NCBI GenBank assembly: GCA_026414225.1
Contig: JAOAJK010000001.1
Location: forward strand, 10,886-74,885
Length of the DNA stretch: 64,000 nucleotides
Source: Thermoplasmata archaeon
GTDB taxonomy: Archaea > Thermoplasmatota > Thermoplasmata > Lutacidiplasmatales > SKW197
Reading direction: 5' to 3'
Position numbers and translations under genes: made by a program. Positions 36,295 to 46,440 of the stretch are shown here, one piece after another. The notes under the pieces were generated by a model. The model did no database searches. It was not told the origin of the DNA and saw nothing but the letters and a program-made list of their open reading frames with translations. Each line of letters begins with the position of its first letter. The stretch's first letter is position 1.

Positions 36295-38013
36295 TTACCG
36301 CCCCTTTTTCTTCTTTTTCCTCTCCTTTTTTGGTTTTATACCCATCGCAAGGTCGGCATACTTCAATGCCAGGTCATATTTCTCCTGTTTCAGATACAGG
36401 TAGGAGCGGTTTGCAAGGGCTTCCTTATAACCTGGCCTAAGAGTCGTTGCACGGATGTAACATTTCTCCGCCTCCCTGAACTTCCGGTTCAGTAAATAGA
36501 GGTTTCCAAGATTGTTCCAAAGTTCTGGCAACGAGGGATTCACCCTTACACCATTCGCATAGCATTTGATTGCATGGGCATCCTCCCCCTTTGCATGGAG
36601 GATGTTTCCGTAGAGCAGCCAGGAAATTGCATTGTTTGGGTCTACATCCACAGCATGATAGATTTCAAACTCTGCATCCTCATACCTCTCCAGCTTGTAA
36701 AATGCATACGCCTTCAGCAGTTTCAGCTCGCCAAAATTCGGGAATACATCTTTTGCAATCCGAATCATCTTTGGCTCGCCCAAGGTTTCCCCCTTTGCCT
36801 CGAGCATTTGCCTTGCATAATCCAAAGCATTTTTTTCTGCGCGGAGGCAGTATCGCATAGCCAGCATATAATTCTGATGCGCCATGCTTTCATAAGCATT
36901 TTTTAAGTCAAACTCAACCCAGGTATCCACCAGATTCCGCTTTCCCAAGATTTTCCTGTAATCCAGGAGCAAATTTACTCCCACAACTCCCAGCAGGTAG
37001 AAATCGATAAAACCGAAGTGAAGGTAACCGCTGTAGGTCATTATTGCCGGTGGGGGGGCACCTCCTCCCATGTTGATAAGCATATGCTTGAATGTGATTC
37101 CTCCGCCCACAAGGGCTGCAAAGAGGAAAAGGGTGGAAAGAAAATTCATCTTGTAATTCTCAGCGGAGGGAGATTTCTTGAGGGAATAACCCACCAGTGC
37201 GGCCCCGGCCACGCAGAATCCTATGTAAAGCCCGAGGCGAAGCATCCAGTCACGGATCACAATAATGTAAAAATTTTCGCATAGAGGAATGAAGTAGAGC
37301 AGGAAAACGCCGACCGTAGTTATGACCAGGAATTGCCTTTCATGTTTTTCCTTGACTCTTATCTCTTTCCTTCCAGCAACCACCGCAACCACGAACACTC
37401 CACCGAGGAACAGGGTGTAAATAATCGCAAAGCTGTCTATGTTGAGCAGGAAAAAGTTGTTTGGAGTATAAAAAATGTAGAGAAAGCCGAGAACATAACC
37501 CAGCAGGAAAATGAGGAAGGAGTAAGCTGTAAGGGAAACAAGAAAATTCATATCCGGTGAGATGATTTTTTTCCTGTATCTTTCCCTGAAGGGTTTCCTT
37601 GAAAGGAACCTATCTACGGCGGTGGGAGCTGTATTGATTGCGGTGTCGTCAAATTCCATCTTTCTTATGAAATTTCGCTGGTGCTCATTCAGTTCCTTCT
37701 GCTCCGCAATCACTTCTGGCAGCGGAAGGTCCTCCAGGCGAAATTCCGATTTTTTCTCCTCTTTCTGGGGCTCCTGCGGTGGCTGTTCCACCCCCGGCGT
37801 TTCAGTAACTACCCCCTTTTCACCCGGTTCTGGTGTGCCCGCAGAAACTCCCTCTGCCATCTGCACCTGGTTTTCCTCCTTTTCCAGAACCCTTGCATCC
37901 GGCTGGGAGAGTTCAGCGGCTGGCTCCTGCTCTTCAGGGATTATCACGCCGCAACCTGGGCACTCGTTCCCTTTTATTTTTGTTCCGCAGATAGGACATT
38001 CTTTCTTAGCCAT
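36295..38013 (-). CDS. Zinc-ribbon, multi-helix membrane protein with cytosolic TPRs
   Basis: 572 residues from the ATG at 38013 (GGAGG 5 nt before it); another ATG is at 38025. A zinc ribbon (C6, C9, C18, C21) opens the protein, followed by an acidic/proline-rich stretch, about six to seven membrane helices (roughly 155-345), and a TPR region (about 400-560) with LWNNLGNLYLLNRKFREAEK. The last residues are a basic KKKKKGR tail. It overlaps the end of the upstream giant gene by 40 nt, so coupled translation is likely. Function unknown; it may couple a surface complex to cytosolic partners. Confidence 0.8.
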   Translation of the reverse strand: MAKKECPICGTKIKGNECPGCGVIIPEEQEPAAELSQPDARVLEKEENQVQMAEGVSAGTPEPGEKGVVTETPGVEQPPQEPQKEEKKSEFRLEDLPLPEVIAEQKELNEHQRNFIRKMEFDDTAINTAPTAVDRFLSRKPFRERYRKKIISPDMNFLVSLTAYSFLIFLLGYVLGFLYIFYTPNNFFLLNIDSFAIIYTLFLGGVFVVAVVAGRKEIRVKEKHERQFLVITTVGVFLLYFIPLCENFYIIVIRDWMLRLGLYIGFCVAGAALVGYSLKKSPSAENYKMNFLSTLFLFAALVGGGITFKHMLINMGGGAPPPAIMTYSGYLHFGFIDFYLLGVVGVNLLLDYRKILGKRNLVDTWVEFDLKNAYESMAHQNYMLAMRYCLRAEKNALDYARQMLEAKGETLGEPKMIRIAKDVFPNFGELKLLKAYAFYKLERYEDAEFEIYHAVDVDPNNAISWLLYGNILHAKGEDAHAIKCYANGVRVNPSLPELWNNLGNLYLLNRKFREAEKCYIRATTLRPGYKEALANRSYLYLKQEKYDLALKYADLAMGIKPKKERKKKKKGR

Positions 38014-41000
38014 TTTCTCCTCCATATTAGTGCTGGCATTACAGCAACAAGAATGATGCCAAAAGTGATCAGCGAACTTTCAGATGCATTCTGCCCCCCA
38101 GGAGTACCCGTGTCAGTCCATCCGTACCATGAACCCCCATCTGGGTAACGGATGTAGGATACCCCCGATTGGGTAGAAGGGATCTGAACACTATCTACCG
38201 TAGTAGTACCAGTTTTTAATGCAACAATCGAATCAGTTGTCACATCTATGTACACCACATAATAGGTGGCAGCGGTGTGGACCGTAATTCTCACAACAGA
38301 AGAACTGTCGTCAGGATAGTAAACAACGACCCGATAGTTGTAGAGATCGGTACCTGACGGATTATAAATTTCTACCCAGTTATTGGAAACTTCGTTTATG
38401 TAAGGTGGGGCTCTCGTCCCCAAAAATTCCCCGTTCTCGTTGAGCATTGTGTCAGAAAAATCAAACTCCTTTTTCCAGTTTGTCATGTAAAACAGCACAT
38501 TCACCTCCCTCGGAAGCACGGTGGCAAGCATGATTTCCATTCTGTAGGCATCCGGAACTGCAAGTATTGTTGCATTCATCACCTGCCAGAGGCCGTCTCC
38601 TGCACCTCTCGCAATCCCCTTAAAGCCATATAACACTGCACTTTTCACTTTTCCACCACTTCCCAGAATTTCAATTTTGTATTCAGCACCGATCGGTCCT
38701 ACAATATAGCCAGAACCAGCGTATTTATCCGCATCGATGTAAATTATGCACACATCTTCAGTCCCTGGAATTGTGGTATTTATCTCGGGAATCTCAACCA
38801 CATGTCCTGGCTCCACATAACTTTCATTTCTTCTTTCAAAGTCGTGGAGGACCACAGCACCGCCCAGCATCCTTCCATAAGTGCTGAGGTAGAAAAACGC
38901 CCTGTTTTCCGCTGAATGCATTCCAAATCCAGCAATATCCACATTTCTGGAAGTTCCTTCCTTTTCATTCCCGCTTCCAGGCGTGGGCTTTCCTGCACCA
39001 GCCCGCACATCGTTATCCCTGTCACCGTACCTCGGAATTCCTTCCCAGTCAGCAAATCCTCCGTCCACAGTGAGGTTATGCTCCCGTTCAAGAATGTAGG
39101 AGAAGAAAGGTGCAACGGGATAAACCGTGACCTCGCTCTCGGCTGCCTCCACATCTAAAACTTCAAAGCAGAGAGTGGCTTTGGAGCCATTTAGCGGCTC
39201 CACAACCAGGGTAAAATTTCTCGCGGTTTCACGCTCGAGCTGGAGATCGACAGGAAAAACCACACTCCCGCACTGCACAACACCACTTACATCCTTACCA
39301 TCAAAAGAAAGCCAGTAATTGCAATCCTCAGCAGATCCTGTGCTTCCATTCACAACATTAAAAACAATTTTTTTCAGATGGGCATTGGCACCTGTCTGCC
39401 ATACTGTAAGATTCATGAAAGGAGTTTTTTCTGTGAGGACCTCAGGGGCAACGATCCTCTGATACACCTCGGTGACCCCTTTCGGATTCACGAACCTTGG
39501 TGAGGCCTCCTCCGCAATCGCGTCAGTATACACAAACTGGAGGGCAGCACCTGCGCCCAGAGATCTGGAAGCCACAAAGACCCCTTCAACTGCCTTTCCA
39601 TCCTTGCCCAGAGCACATTTGAGGTCGTAGGGACCAAATCTCTGGTTGCCCGAGATTATGTAGTAAACCGAAGAGAAAAGCATCCCACCCCAGCCAGTTA
39701 GTTCTATCTCATATCCCGTGCCTGCAGCAACCACGCTGCCGCTCTCGAATCTTCCGCCCGTTTCTGGATTTCCATCATCATCCACGAAGCCCACAACGCA
39801 CTCCGCCCTTTCGCTGAAGAAAGTGGATTTTGTAAAACCAATTGTGAAATAGAGTTTACCTTCAAATGCGTAGGAGGCCGTAGTGGTAATGTTCCTTCCA
39901 TTCCACTTTCCGTAAAGGATAACCTGGTGCGCAGTGATAAGTTTCTGCCAGTCGCTGAAATCGCCATCAATGACCACAGGGGGTTTGGGAAGGATAAAGA
40001 ACCCGAGCAGGGGGACGAGGAATAGGAGGAGAGCCAGCAGGGCAGTCATCCTTTTTCTCAATGCCCTCCCAATTTCTTTCTGTTTTTCCCGCTTCAGCTT
40101 TTCACCATAAGCCAGTGCCCTCCCGTTTATCAAGCCCCTTCCATTTATCAGGCCCTTGCCATTTATCAGGCCCGTCTTCAAAAGCAGTTTTCTGCCATTC
40201 ACGAGTCCCTGGCTGAGCAGAACTTCCCGCGGAGTTTTTCCTCTTCCATTCACCTTTCCATTCACAAGTCCCTTCCCGTTTATCAGGGGCTGAGAGAGGA
40301 ACCTTTTACCATTCACGAGCCCGTACCTCAACCCTTCTTTATCCGTAACATCAACGCCAGGTGTCTCCTTCCCCTTCTCAATTCTTTTCCCGAATCTCTC
40401 AAAAACAATTTCAGGAGCGACAAATGGACCATTGTACCGGTCAATTCTAATTATTAAATTCTCCCCTGCAATTTCAGCAGAGAGAATTCCATCCGGCAAA
40501 CTCTCAATTTCCGGCGGAATCCTCGTGCATGTGTGGAGGGCAACTGCCCTCGCATTTGAAACTTTTATGCATGTGGTTGTGAAAAATTTGGTTGCAGTGT
40601 CAGGGTCGTATTTCTGGACACTTTCATCAAGGAAATCAAAGACCGCGAGAATTTTTGGGAAAGCTGCAACTGTCTCCAGCCCTTTTGTGATGCCCATTCC
40701 AAAATTTGCAATGTCGCCATCACACACTATCCTTCCATCTTTTTCCTCAATTCCAACAACTTTACGGGTCTGCTGTGTGTGCCAGTCAACAAACACAATG
40801 GTCTTTCCTATCCGTTTTTCCACATCAGGGATGTCCAGCTTAAGAAAATCGATCCATTTCTCAACCGGAATGCGGGTGCAGGTAAGCACCAGCGCTCCCT
40901 CGGTTTTAAGGAATCTGGAGCAAAGGTCTAGATAAAGGGGAAAAAGGCACTCATGGTCAGGTGCAACCAGAAGAAAATTTGCGCCTCTATCCACTGCCCC

Positions 41001-41666
41001 AATCATCTCTCCGAATTTACCTGGGATCTCTACAGAGTCGCTGAATGCCCCGAAATAAATCTCGTTCAGCACAGGACTGTAATCAGGTCTCCCCCTGTAT
41101 TTCTCGTAAATTTCTCCGCAGATTTTCGAAGTAATTGCCCTTGCCTCGGGCTCTGCATAACTGAAAATTTTGAAAAACCTGGAAAATGCCTCTGCTAGAA
41201 TCTTTCTCGCATGTTCGGTGCTAATCTTGCTTGTGTCTATAATTACCCTTCCTACCTTGGCTTCCGCATGAAAGCCAGGATTCTTTTCGACCAGCTCACT
41301 GAAAATTTCTCCGAGTTCTTCGCAGAGTTTCCAGTCATTTGTTTCGGAAATCTTCGTAAAAACCAGAGCATAGATTTCGGAAACAGGATCGGCCGCAGAT
41401 CTCTCCTCTTTAACTAAAAGTGGTTCCGGCACATACTTCTTGAACTCATCTAGAATTGCATTGATGCTTGCAACAAATTTTTTCCTCGCAGTTACACCGT
41501 GAACCGTGGTAATTACCTCTGCAGCCATCAGAAGGACTTCACCCAATGCTTTTACTGCTTCCTCGGTGTCCTCCACAGGATACCTTATAACAAGGTCCTT
41601 TGTAATGACAAGATTGGAGAGAACCGGGTGCTTCTTTGCAGCTTTCCTCACGCCTATCCTAAGCAT
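37974..41666 (-). CDS. Giant membrane-spanning protein with degenerate RecA-like N-part and surface domains
   Basis: 1230 residues from the ATG at 41666. The cytosolic N-part (about 1-430) has RecA/KaiC-like strand patterns (IGKTIVFVDWH) but no P-loop. Eight (L/V)(I/V)NG repeats, such as GLVNGK and GLINGRG, follow at about 447-505, then a membrane helix (about 539-558). Outside are two beta-sandwich DOMON/CBM9-like modules that start IDGDFSDW and VDGGFADW, a lamin-tail-like domain (INEVSNNWVEIYNP), and a C-terminal anchor with RRKWLRK. No Shine-Dalgarno precedes the ATG; coding-like sequence continues upstream to a CTG at 41738 overlapping the KaiC stop. It sits in an operon with an HTH regulator and a KaiC ATPase. 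Confidence 0.85.
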   Translation of the reverse strand: MLRIGVRKAAKKHPVLSNLVITKDLVIRYPVEDTEEAVKALGEVLLMAAEVITTVHGVTARKKFVASINAILDEFKKYVPEPLLVKEERSAADPVSEIYALVFTKISETNDWKLCEELGEIFSELVEKNPGFHAEAKVGRVIIDTSKISTEHARKILAEAFSRFFKIFSYAEPEARAITSKICGEIYEKYRGRPDYSPVLNEIYFGAFSDSVEIPGKFGEMIGAVDRGANFLLVAPDHECLFPLYLDLCSRFLKTEGALVLTCTRIPVEKWIDFLKLDIPDVEKRIGKTIVFVDWHTQQTRKVVGIEEKDGRIVCDGDIANFGMGITKGLETVAAFPKILAVFDFLDESVQKYDPDTATKFFTTTCIKVSNARAVALHTCTRIPPEIESLPDGILSAEIAGENLIIRIDRYNGPFVAPEIVFERFGKRIEKGKETPGVDVTDKEGLRYGLVNGKRFLSQPLINGKGLVNGKVNGRGKTPREVLLSQGLVNGRKLLLKTGLINGKGLINGRGLINGRALAYGEKLKREKQKEIGRALRKRMTALLALLLFLVPLLGFFILPKPPVVIDGDFSDWQKLITAHQVILYGKWNGRNITTTASYAFEGKLYFTIGFTKSTFFSERAECVVGFVDDDGNPETGGRFESGSVVAAGTGYEIELTGWGGMLFSSVYYIISGNQRFGPYDLKCALGKDGKAVEGVFVASRSLGAGAALQFVYTDAIAEEASPRFVNPKGVTEVYQRIVAPEVLTEKTPFMNLTVWQTGANAHLKKIVFNVVNGSTGSAEDCNYWLSFDGKDVSGVVQCGSVVFPVDLQLERETARNFTLVVEPLNGSKATLCFEVLDVEAAESEVTVYPVAPFFSYILEREHNLTVDGGFADWEGIPRYGDRDNDVRAGAGKPTPGSGNEKEGTSRNVDIAGFGMHSAENRAFFYLSTYGRMLGGAVVLHDFERRNESYVEPGHVVEIPEINTTIPGTEDVCIIYIDADKYAGSGYIVGPIGAEYKIEILGSGGKVKSAVLYGFKGIARGAGDGLWQVMNATILAVPDAYRMEIMLATVLPREVNVLFYMTNWKKEFDFSDTMLNENGEFLGTRAPPYINEVSNNWVEIYNPSGTDLYNYRVVVYYPDDSSSVVRITVHTAATYYVVYIDVTTDSIVALKTGTTTVDSVQIPSTQSGVSYIRYPDGGSWYGWTDTGTPGGQNASESSLITFGIILVAVMPALIWRRKWLRKNVLSAEQK
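40117..40326 (-). repeat. (L/V)(I/V)NG repeat array
   Basis: Eight short peptide repeats (GLVNGK, PLINGK, GLVNGK, VNGRG, GLVNGR, GLINGK, GLINGR, GLINGR) lie directly before the transmembrane helix on the cytosolic side. A single copy occurs in the same position in the protein at 16817-17875. Confidence 0.85.
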
Positions 41667-41734
41667 GTCTATGTGAATGAGATTTCTGTGTTCCCGCAGA
41701 ATCTCCTGGACTGTTCTCCTAAACTCCTCCAGCG

Positions 41735-42424
41735 TCAGACCACCTTCTCACTTGCACCTATCTCCAGTCCTCTGTCCCCGATTATAAACGGGTGTTTTGC
41801 AGTATCGTGCTTCGTAAAGCGCATCTTCCTTATCAATATTGTCCTCCTCAATGTGCCCTTTATCTCCTCCAGTCCCAGCACAATAAACGAATCGCAAACA
41901 AATTGCTCGACGCCGAACCTGGTATAGGGACCATTTTCTATGCTTTCCGTGGTCAGAATTGTAGTAACCCTCTTCTTCTTCAGAAATCTGGTGAACACAA
42001 ACAGATGTTCCCTGAATTCCTCAATACTCCTATAATGGAGCCCTATGGCCGTGATGGAATCGATCACAAGGCGTTTTATCCCCTGCCTCTCAAGAAAATC
42101 CTCCAGAAATTTCTGGAGCTTGGGAAAATCAAGCTGGATTTCCTCACCGCCAATCTCGCCGAGGTCTATCAGCCAGAGTTTATCCATGTCTTGTGGGTTC
42201 ATTCCGAAACCGGAAATTGCCTGGAGATAATCCTCCTTCGGGGCTTCGACAGTGATCACAGCGGCGGGTTCGTTCAGGAATCTCGCACCGAAAAATGCAT
42301 ACTGGGCACTGAAAAGGGTTTTCCCGCTACCAGCCACTCCAGAAACAAGGCTGACCGTGCCTTCAACAAAACCCCCGTCCGTGAGCACATCAAAACCCGG
42401 AATCCCGGATTTCACTCTCTGCAT
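41735..42424 (-). CDS. KaiC/RAD55-type RecA-fold ATPase
   Basis: 229 residues. Canonical P-loop GVAGSGKT at 29-36, Walker B RLVIDSITAIGLHYRS, and the KaiC-family PxFDVLTDGG start. It begins inside the HTH regulator's end (13-nt overlap) and ends beside the giant surface-protein gene, so it is in the same operon. It probably senses or drives a nucleotide-dependent step; the target is unknown. Confidence 0.9.
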   Translation of the reverse strand: MQRVKSGIPGFDVLTDGGFVEGTVSLVSGVAGSGKTLFSAQYAFFGARFLNEPAAVITVEAPKEDYLQAISGFGMNPQDMDKLWLIDLGEIGGEEIQLDFPKLQKFLEDFLERQGIKRLVIDSITAIGLHYRSIEEFREHLFVFTRFLKKKRVTTILTTESIENGPYTRFGVEQFVCDSFIVLGLEEIKGTLRRTILIRKMRFTKHDTAKHPFIIGDRGLEIGASEKVV

Positions 42425-42948
42425 TTTATCATCTCCTCAAGCCGCTTGATGACTTCTTTCTTTGTGAGATATTCCAGCACCTCCCTGCTCAGGTTTTTCA
42501 CAGCATGGTTCAGCACGACCTCCGCGGCGGTGCTTCCCACCCTGGACTTTATCAGGAGAATCAATTCGTAGGGGTTTCTCGTGGCTGTATTAAGTTGCTG
42601 GCTGAAGAGGGATGCGTAGGATTGAAATAAAGCGTCTGCCAGGGCTTCGAGTTTCTCATTCTCCAGCGAGAGGATTTCCAGATTGAGGAGAAGCACCACC
42701 TGTTTCTTCGCAAGGGAGTAAACCTCTGTTTTCCTTATGTGCTTCCGCTTAATCTCCTCCTGAACTATGCCCTTCTCTGCAAGCTTTTTCAGATATTTTT
42801 TTGCTGTGGCTATGTGAATGTCAAGGGCACGGGCTACATCCGTGGCTGTGCTCTCACCGTTGGAGTAAAGATTTTCAAGGATTCGGACAACCAGCGGTTC
42901 GCTGAACAGCTTTGCCATCTCCACAAATTCCCTGAACTTTTCCGTCAT
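42412..42948 (-). CDS. Winged-helix (ArsR-like) transcription regulator
   Basis: 178 residues from the ATG at 42948; a GTG at 42960 is in frame. The N-terminal 75 residues form a winged helix: LVVRILENLY, STATDVARALDIHIATAKKYLKKL and IRKTEVYSLA. The C-terminal 100 residues are helical, likely for dimerisation or sensing. It is the first gene of the KaiC/giant-surface-protein operon. A perfect inverted repeat just before its start suggests that it controls its own operon. Confidence 0.88.
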   Translation of the reverse strand: MTEKFREFVEMAKLFSEPLVVRILENLYSNGESTATDVARALDIHIATAKKYLKKLAEKGIVQEEIKRKHIRKTEVYSLAKKQVVLLLNLEILSLENEKLEALADALFQSYASLFSQQLNTATRNPYELILLIKSRVGSTAAEVVLNHAVKNLSREVLEYLTKKEVIKRLEEMIKCRE

Positions 42949-42969
42949 AACTTCACACACTGTGAAATT
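42949..42969. promoter_or_regulatory. Palindromic operator-like site upstream of the HTH gene
   Basis: TTCACA-CAC-TGTGAA at 42952-42966 is a perfect 6-bp inverted repeat around a 3-nt centre, adjacent to the start codon at 42948; two further flanking pairs match. It lies downstream of a TATA box and could block transcription or translation when bound. Confidence 0.55.
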
Positions 42970-42971
42970 TG

Positions 42972-42988
42972 CGGGGTATGAGTCCCCG
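42972..42988 (-). promoter_or_regulatory. Second inverted repeat in the HTH leader
   Basis: CGGGG-TATGAGT-CCCCG forms a 5-bp stem with a 7-nt loop between the TATA region (TATCTATAAATACC on the minus strand, about 43010-43022) and the first operator-like repeat. It may be a second operator or an RNA hairpin. Confidence 0.4.
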
Positions 42989-43109
42989 AGTTAGAGGAGG
43001 GAGGAGGTATTTATAGATATATTTTTCCAATTAGATTTATTGAATGTGAAGTTAGACATCCCGCGGTATCTGAGAATCCCCAGAAAGGGCTACACAAATA
43101 ATTAAAAAC

Positions 43110-43120
43110 CCTAATATACC
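43110..43120 (+). promoter_or_regulatory. TATA box of top6B
   Basis: CCTAATATACC is centred 26 nt before the ATG at 43141 with no Shine-Dalgarno, pointing to a leaderless message and favouring 43141 over the TTG at 43138. Confidence 0.6.
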
Positions 43121-43140
43121 CAGAAACTTTTCCACGATTG

Positions 43141-45123
43141 ATGAGGAAGCCAAAACTATCGATTGCAGAAGAGCTTGCAAAAAAACAGAAGGAAATTTCG
43201 GTGGCTGAGTTCTTCGAAAAGAACCGCCAGATTCTGGGTTTTGACAATCCAAACCGCGCATTGTTAACTGCGGTAAAGGAGGCGGTTGATAATTCACTGG
43301 ATGCCTGTGAGGAAGCCGGGATTTTGCCTGAAATTACCGTGAGAATATCGAAAAAAACAGAGGAGGTTTACAATCTTATAGTTGAGGATAACGGTCCAGG
43401 CATCGTAAAGAAACAGATTCCAAATGTGTTTGCGAGGCTTCTTTATGGTTCCAGATTCCACGCGATGAGGCAGAGCAGGGGACAGCAGGGAATCGGTATC
43501 TCCGCTGCGGTGCTCTATGCCCAGCTTACCACTGGGAAACCCGCAAAGGTAATGTCAAAGGTTGCGGAGGAAGATGCCGCCCATGTTATGGAACTGAAAA
43601 TTGATACGAAGCAGAATCTTCCAGAGATCCTGACGAAGGATATGGTTATCTGGGACAGGGAGCATGGAACAAGCGTGGAACTGGAGATGAAGGGGCGATA
43701 CTTCCGGGGGAGGCAGTCAGTGATGGAGTATCTCAGAAATACAGCGATTGTGAATCCCCATGCAAAAATCACGCTCATTGAACCAGATGGGAATATGGTA
43801 GTGTTCGAGAGGGCAAGCCAGGAGATGCCGCCGCAGGCAAAGGAAATTAAAGTTCATCCGTACGGGCTCGAGGTGGGCATCCTCTCAAAGATTGTGAAGG
43901 AGACCGAGAAAAAAACCATGATGGAATTTCTAGTTTCTGAGTTTTCCTCCGTAAGCAAGCGGGTGGCGGAGGAGGTGCTTGCAAAGACCGGAATTTCTGG
44001 TGAGCGCGAGGTCAAAACCCTCACCCAAGAAGAGATGGAGGCGCTGATTGCCGCTTTTGGAAAGGTGAAATTGATGCCACCCTCTTCAGAGTGTCTCTCA
44101 CCAATAGGGGAAAAACTGATAAGGAAAGGATTGAAAAATGTGCTCGGCACCCTGAGACCCGCATTTTACGCGCCCCCAGTGACCAGACCTCCAGCCGTTT
44201 ATCAGGGCAATCCGTTCATCGTGGAGGTGGGAATGGTTTACGGCGGTGAGATTCCCGCGGACCAGCCAGTACAGATTTTGCGGTTTGCAAACAGGGTGCC
44301 CCTGCTCTTCCAGCAGGGCTCATGCGTCTGCACCCTTGCGGTTGAGAGGGTTGACTGGCGACGGTATGGTCTCGAGCAGAGAGGCGGTAAAGGGCTACCC
44401 GTGGGACCGGCAATAATTCTGATTCATGTTTGTTCCACGAAGGTGCCGTTTACATCCGAGGCAAAAGAGGCGATTGCAGACATTCCAGAAATAAGCAGGG
44501 AGATTGAACTTGCATTGATGCAGTGCGGAAGAAGGTTGAAGACCCACCTGAGCAAAAGTGCCAGGAAGCAGAAATCAATGGAAAAGTTCCGTATAATCAG
44601 GGAAATTCTGCCCAGAATTGCGGAAAAGAGTGCGAGGATGCTTGGAAAACCAGTGCCTCCGCTGGAGCCGGTTATAACGAAGATAATGGATGTAGTCCAT
44701 GTAGAAGAAAATTTTGTTTCAAAAGGCGGTGAGGCAGAGATAAAGTTAACGGTGACAAACTACATGAGCCAGCCAAAGACATTCAGTGTTTACACTGAAA
44801 TTGAAGAGGGCAAACTTATTCCTGAGAGTGCAGAACCGAAAATCAGCGAGAACATGGAGAATGTGAAGATCGGATGGCTGATAAAGGCACTTCCTCCTGC
44901 CAGGTCAACGGAAATAAGGTTCCGTGTGACAGATGTAAGCGAGGACTTCGAGGGCTTCGACTATTTTATCTCAGGGATTGATGCGGTGCATGTGCTCGGG
45001 GCTGAAGCCCTGCCCGGGGACTGGGACATAAAAATGGATTTCATGCCCGTTGATGTGGAGGTTGTCGAGGAGGAAGAGGAGGGAGAACAGGAAGAGCCAG
45101 TGGAGGACGAAGAGGAGAGCTAG
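43141..45123 (+). CDS. top6B: DNA topoisomerase VI subunit B
   Basis: 660 residues. GHKL ATPase motifs are complete: [18 protein letters not shown], and [16 protein letters not shown] transducer region with the [15 protein letters not shown] switch-Lys loop follows, and an extra C-terminal Ig-like domain (from about 520) ends in an acidic tail. With subunit A it relaxes and decatenates DNA by double-strand passage. The A subunit gene, often adjacent, is not in this window. It converges with the NosD-like gene and shares 4 nt with it. Confidence 0.97.
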   Translation: MRKPKLSIAEELAKKQKEISVAEFFEKNRQILGFDNPNRALLTAVKEAVDNSLDACEEAGILPEITVRISKKTEEVYNLIVEDNGPGIVKKQIPNVFARLLYGSRFHAMRQSRGQQGIGISAAVLYAQLTTGKPAKVMSKVAEEDAAHVMELKIDTKQNLPEILTKDMVIWDREHGTSVELEMKGRYFRGRQSVMEYLRNTAIVNPHAKITLIEPDGNMVVFERASQEMPPQAKEIKVHPYGLEVGILSKIVKETEKKTMMEFLVSEFSSVSKRVAEEVLAKTGISGEREVKTLTQEEMEALIAAFGKVKLMPPSSECLSPIGEKLIRKGLKNVLGTLRPAFYAPPVTRPPAVYQGNPFIVEVGMVYGGEIPADQPVQILRFANRVPLLFQQGSCVCTLAVERVDWRRYGLEQRGGKGLPVGPAIILIHVCSTKVPFTSEAKEAIADIPEISREIELALMQCGRRLKTHLSKSARKQKSMEKFRIIREILPRIAEKSARMLGKPVPPLEPVITKIMDVVHVEENFVSKGGEAEIKLTVTNYMSQPKTFSVYTEIEEGKLIPESAEPKISENMENVKIGWLIKALPPARSTEIRFRVTDVSEDFEGFDYFISGIDAVHVLGAEALPGDWDIKMDFMPVDVEVVEEEEEGEQEEPVEDEEES

Positions 45124-46259
45124 GCGATCGAATGATGGCTTCTGCGTCCTGGTAGGAGGCGAGGGATGAAGAGCAAGGTGATTGCGGCTAGCAGATGAAT
45201 GGGGAAAGTGGAGGTCTCACTCACAGGGCCCGAAAGAGGATACCAGTCGCTTGCTCCAGCACCACCATCTATGGGGTAAGCACTTTGTGTGCCCCAGCCA
45301 TTTCCATCCCAGTTACTCCAGTAGTTACCACCCTTTATTGTGCCGAAGGAGAATGACCAGGAGTTATTACCGGCATCATCATATGCCTGGCACTTGCCGG
45401 AAACCCCTTTCCCAGCGCCGTTGTTATTAATGAAGTTATTATAAAGAACCTGGTTACCTGTAGAATTCTCCTCTATGTAAACCCCATAGCCAGTGTTGTT
45501 GATAATTGTATTATAAAGAATTGTGTTGTTGTTTGAGCCACAAAGCCAGATACCCTGAAGAACCGTGTCGGAAACGTTGTTATCCATGACCTGGGTATCG
45601 CAGGTCTGGTAAAGCAAAATGCCCCAGGCACCGTTGCCTGTAACCAGATTTTTCTCCACGGTATTGTTTGCTGAAGTGTCAAGGCGGACTCCATATACAT
45701 TGGACTTGATGGTATTACCATAGAGTGTGCAGTTTGTGGAATCTCTGATTATCACCGCGTAGCTGCTAGAGGAAATTGTGTTGGCGGTTATGGAAATTTT
45801 CTCCGAGTTTCCCACTCCCAGTGAGATGTAGCAGGCCGAAACATTGTTGGAGTCCACAGAACCATTTGTCAGGTTAGTGAGAAGAATTCCGCAGCCATAC
45901 GGTGATTCCGATGTGGCCGTGGTATTTTTCAGCGTGCAGTTTCGTACTGCGAAATACGAAGAGGTATTTTCAATCCAGATGCAATAAGTTCCGCCATTAG
46001 CATCAATCTCCCAGCCCTCAATTACATAGGGGTCACTTTGGGTGCCGGAACCCGATACCACACCGTTAACCGATGTAAATTCACCGTTTCCTTTGATGTG
46101 GATAGGAGAATGGGGTGATAGATTAGTCCCGGCGCCTACAGTTTTTTCTGGCTCCTCGAGATTGTTCGCCTGCCCCGAGCAAACCAAAGTCATGAGAATG
46201 AGTAATACGGACAAGGCGCTGAGCACACTGACGCAATGGAACTGGACTGTTTCTTTCAT
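45120..46259 (-). CDS. NosD-like parallel beta-helix surface protein
   Basis: 379 residues. A signal peptide (about 8-32) is followed by [20 protein letters not shown] and about ten right-handed beta-helix turns with N-x-T and Y-G-V patterns ([17 protein letters not shown]). The end is a hydrophobic stretch and [10 protein letters not shown] tail. NosD folds bind or cut carbohydrates in some families; here the role is likely surface structure or carbohydrate binding. A TATA-like GGTTATATATGTTT is at about 46299-46312. Confidence 0.88.
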   Translation of the reverse strand: MKETVQFHCVSVLSALSVLLILMTLVCSGQANNLEEPEKTVGAGTNLSPHSPIHIKGNGEFTSVNGVVSGSGTQSDPYVIEGWEIDANGGTYCIWIENTSSYFAVRNCTLKNTTATSESPYGCGILLTNLTNGSVDSNNVSACYISLGVGNSEKISITANTISSSSYAVIIRDSTNCTLYGNTIKSNVYGVRLDTSANNTVEKNLVTGNGAWGILLYQTCDTQVMDNNVSDTVLQGIWLCGSNNNTILYNTIINNTGYGVYIEENSTGNQVLYNNFINNNGAGKGVSGKCQAYDDAGNNSWSFSFGTIKGGNYWSNWDGNGWGTQSAYPIDGGAGASDWYPLSGPVSETSTFPIHLLAAITLLFIPRLLPGRRSHHSIA

Positions 46260-46440
46260 TTCAACTGCCTCCAGTGTCTCTAATTAGGGAGAATTGAATA
46301 AACATATATAACCTTGCTTGTGACGAAGTGCTGGGTTAAAAATCACTGAAGATAACAAACAGCGGAAAAATTCAAGCTTAGGACTTCCGATGCCCTCCAT
46401 TTTAGAAACTTTTATCTTCATGTAAATTTATATGTAAACT

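Noticed and set aside
40117-40326. Short repeats resembling a CRISPR-like array
   Set aside because: They encode an in-frame peptide repeat in a continuous long gene; repeats are short and irregularly spaced.
43141-45123. Top6B orphaned by rearrangement
   Set aside because: Subunit A may simply be elsewhere in the genome; the window gives no sign of a breakpoint.
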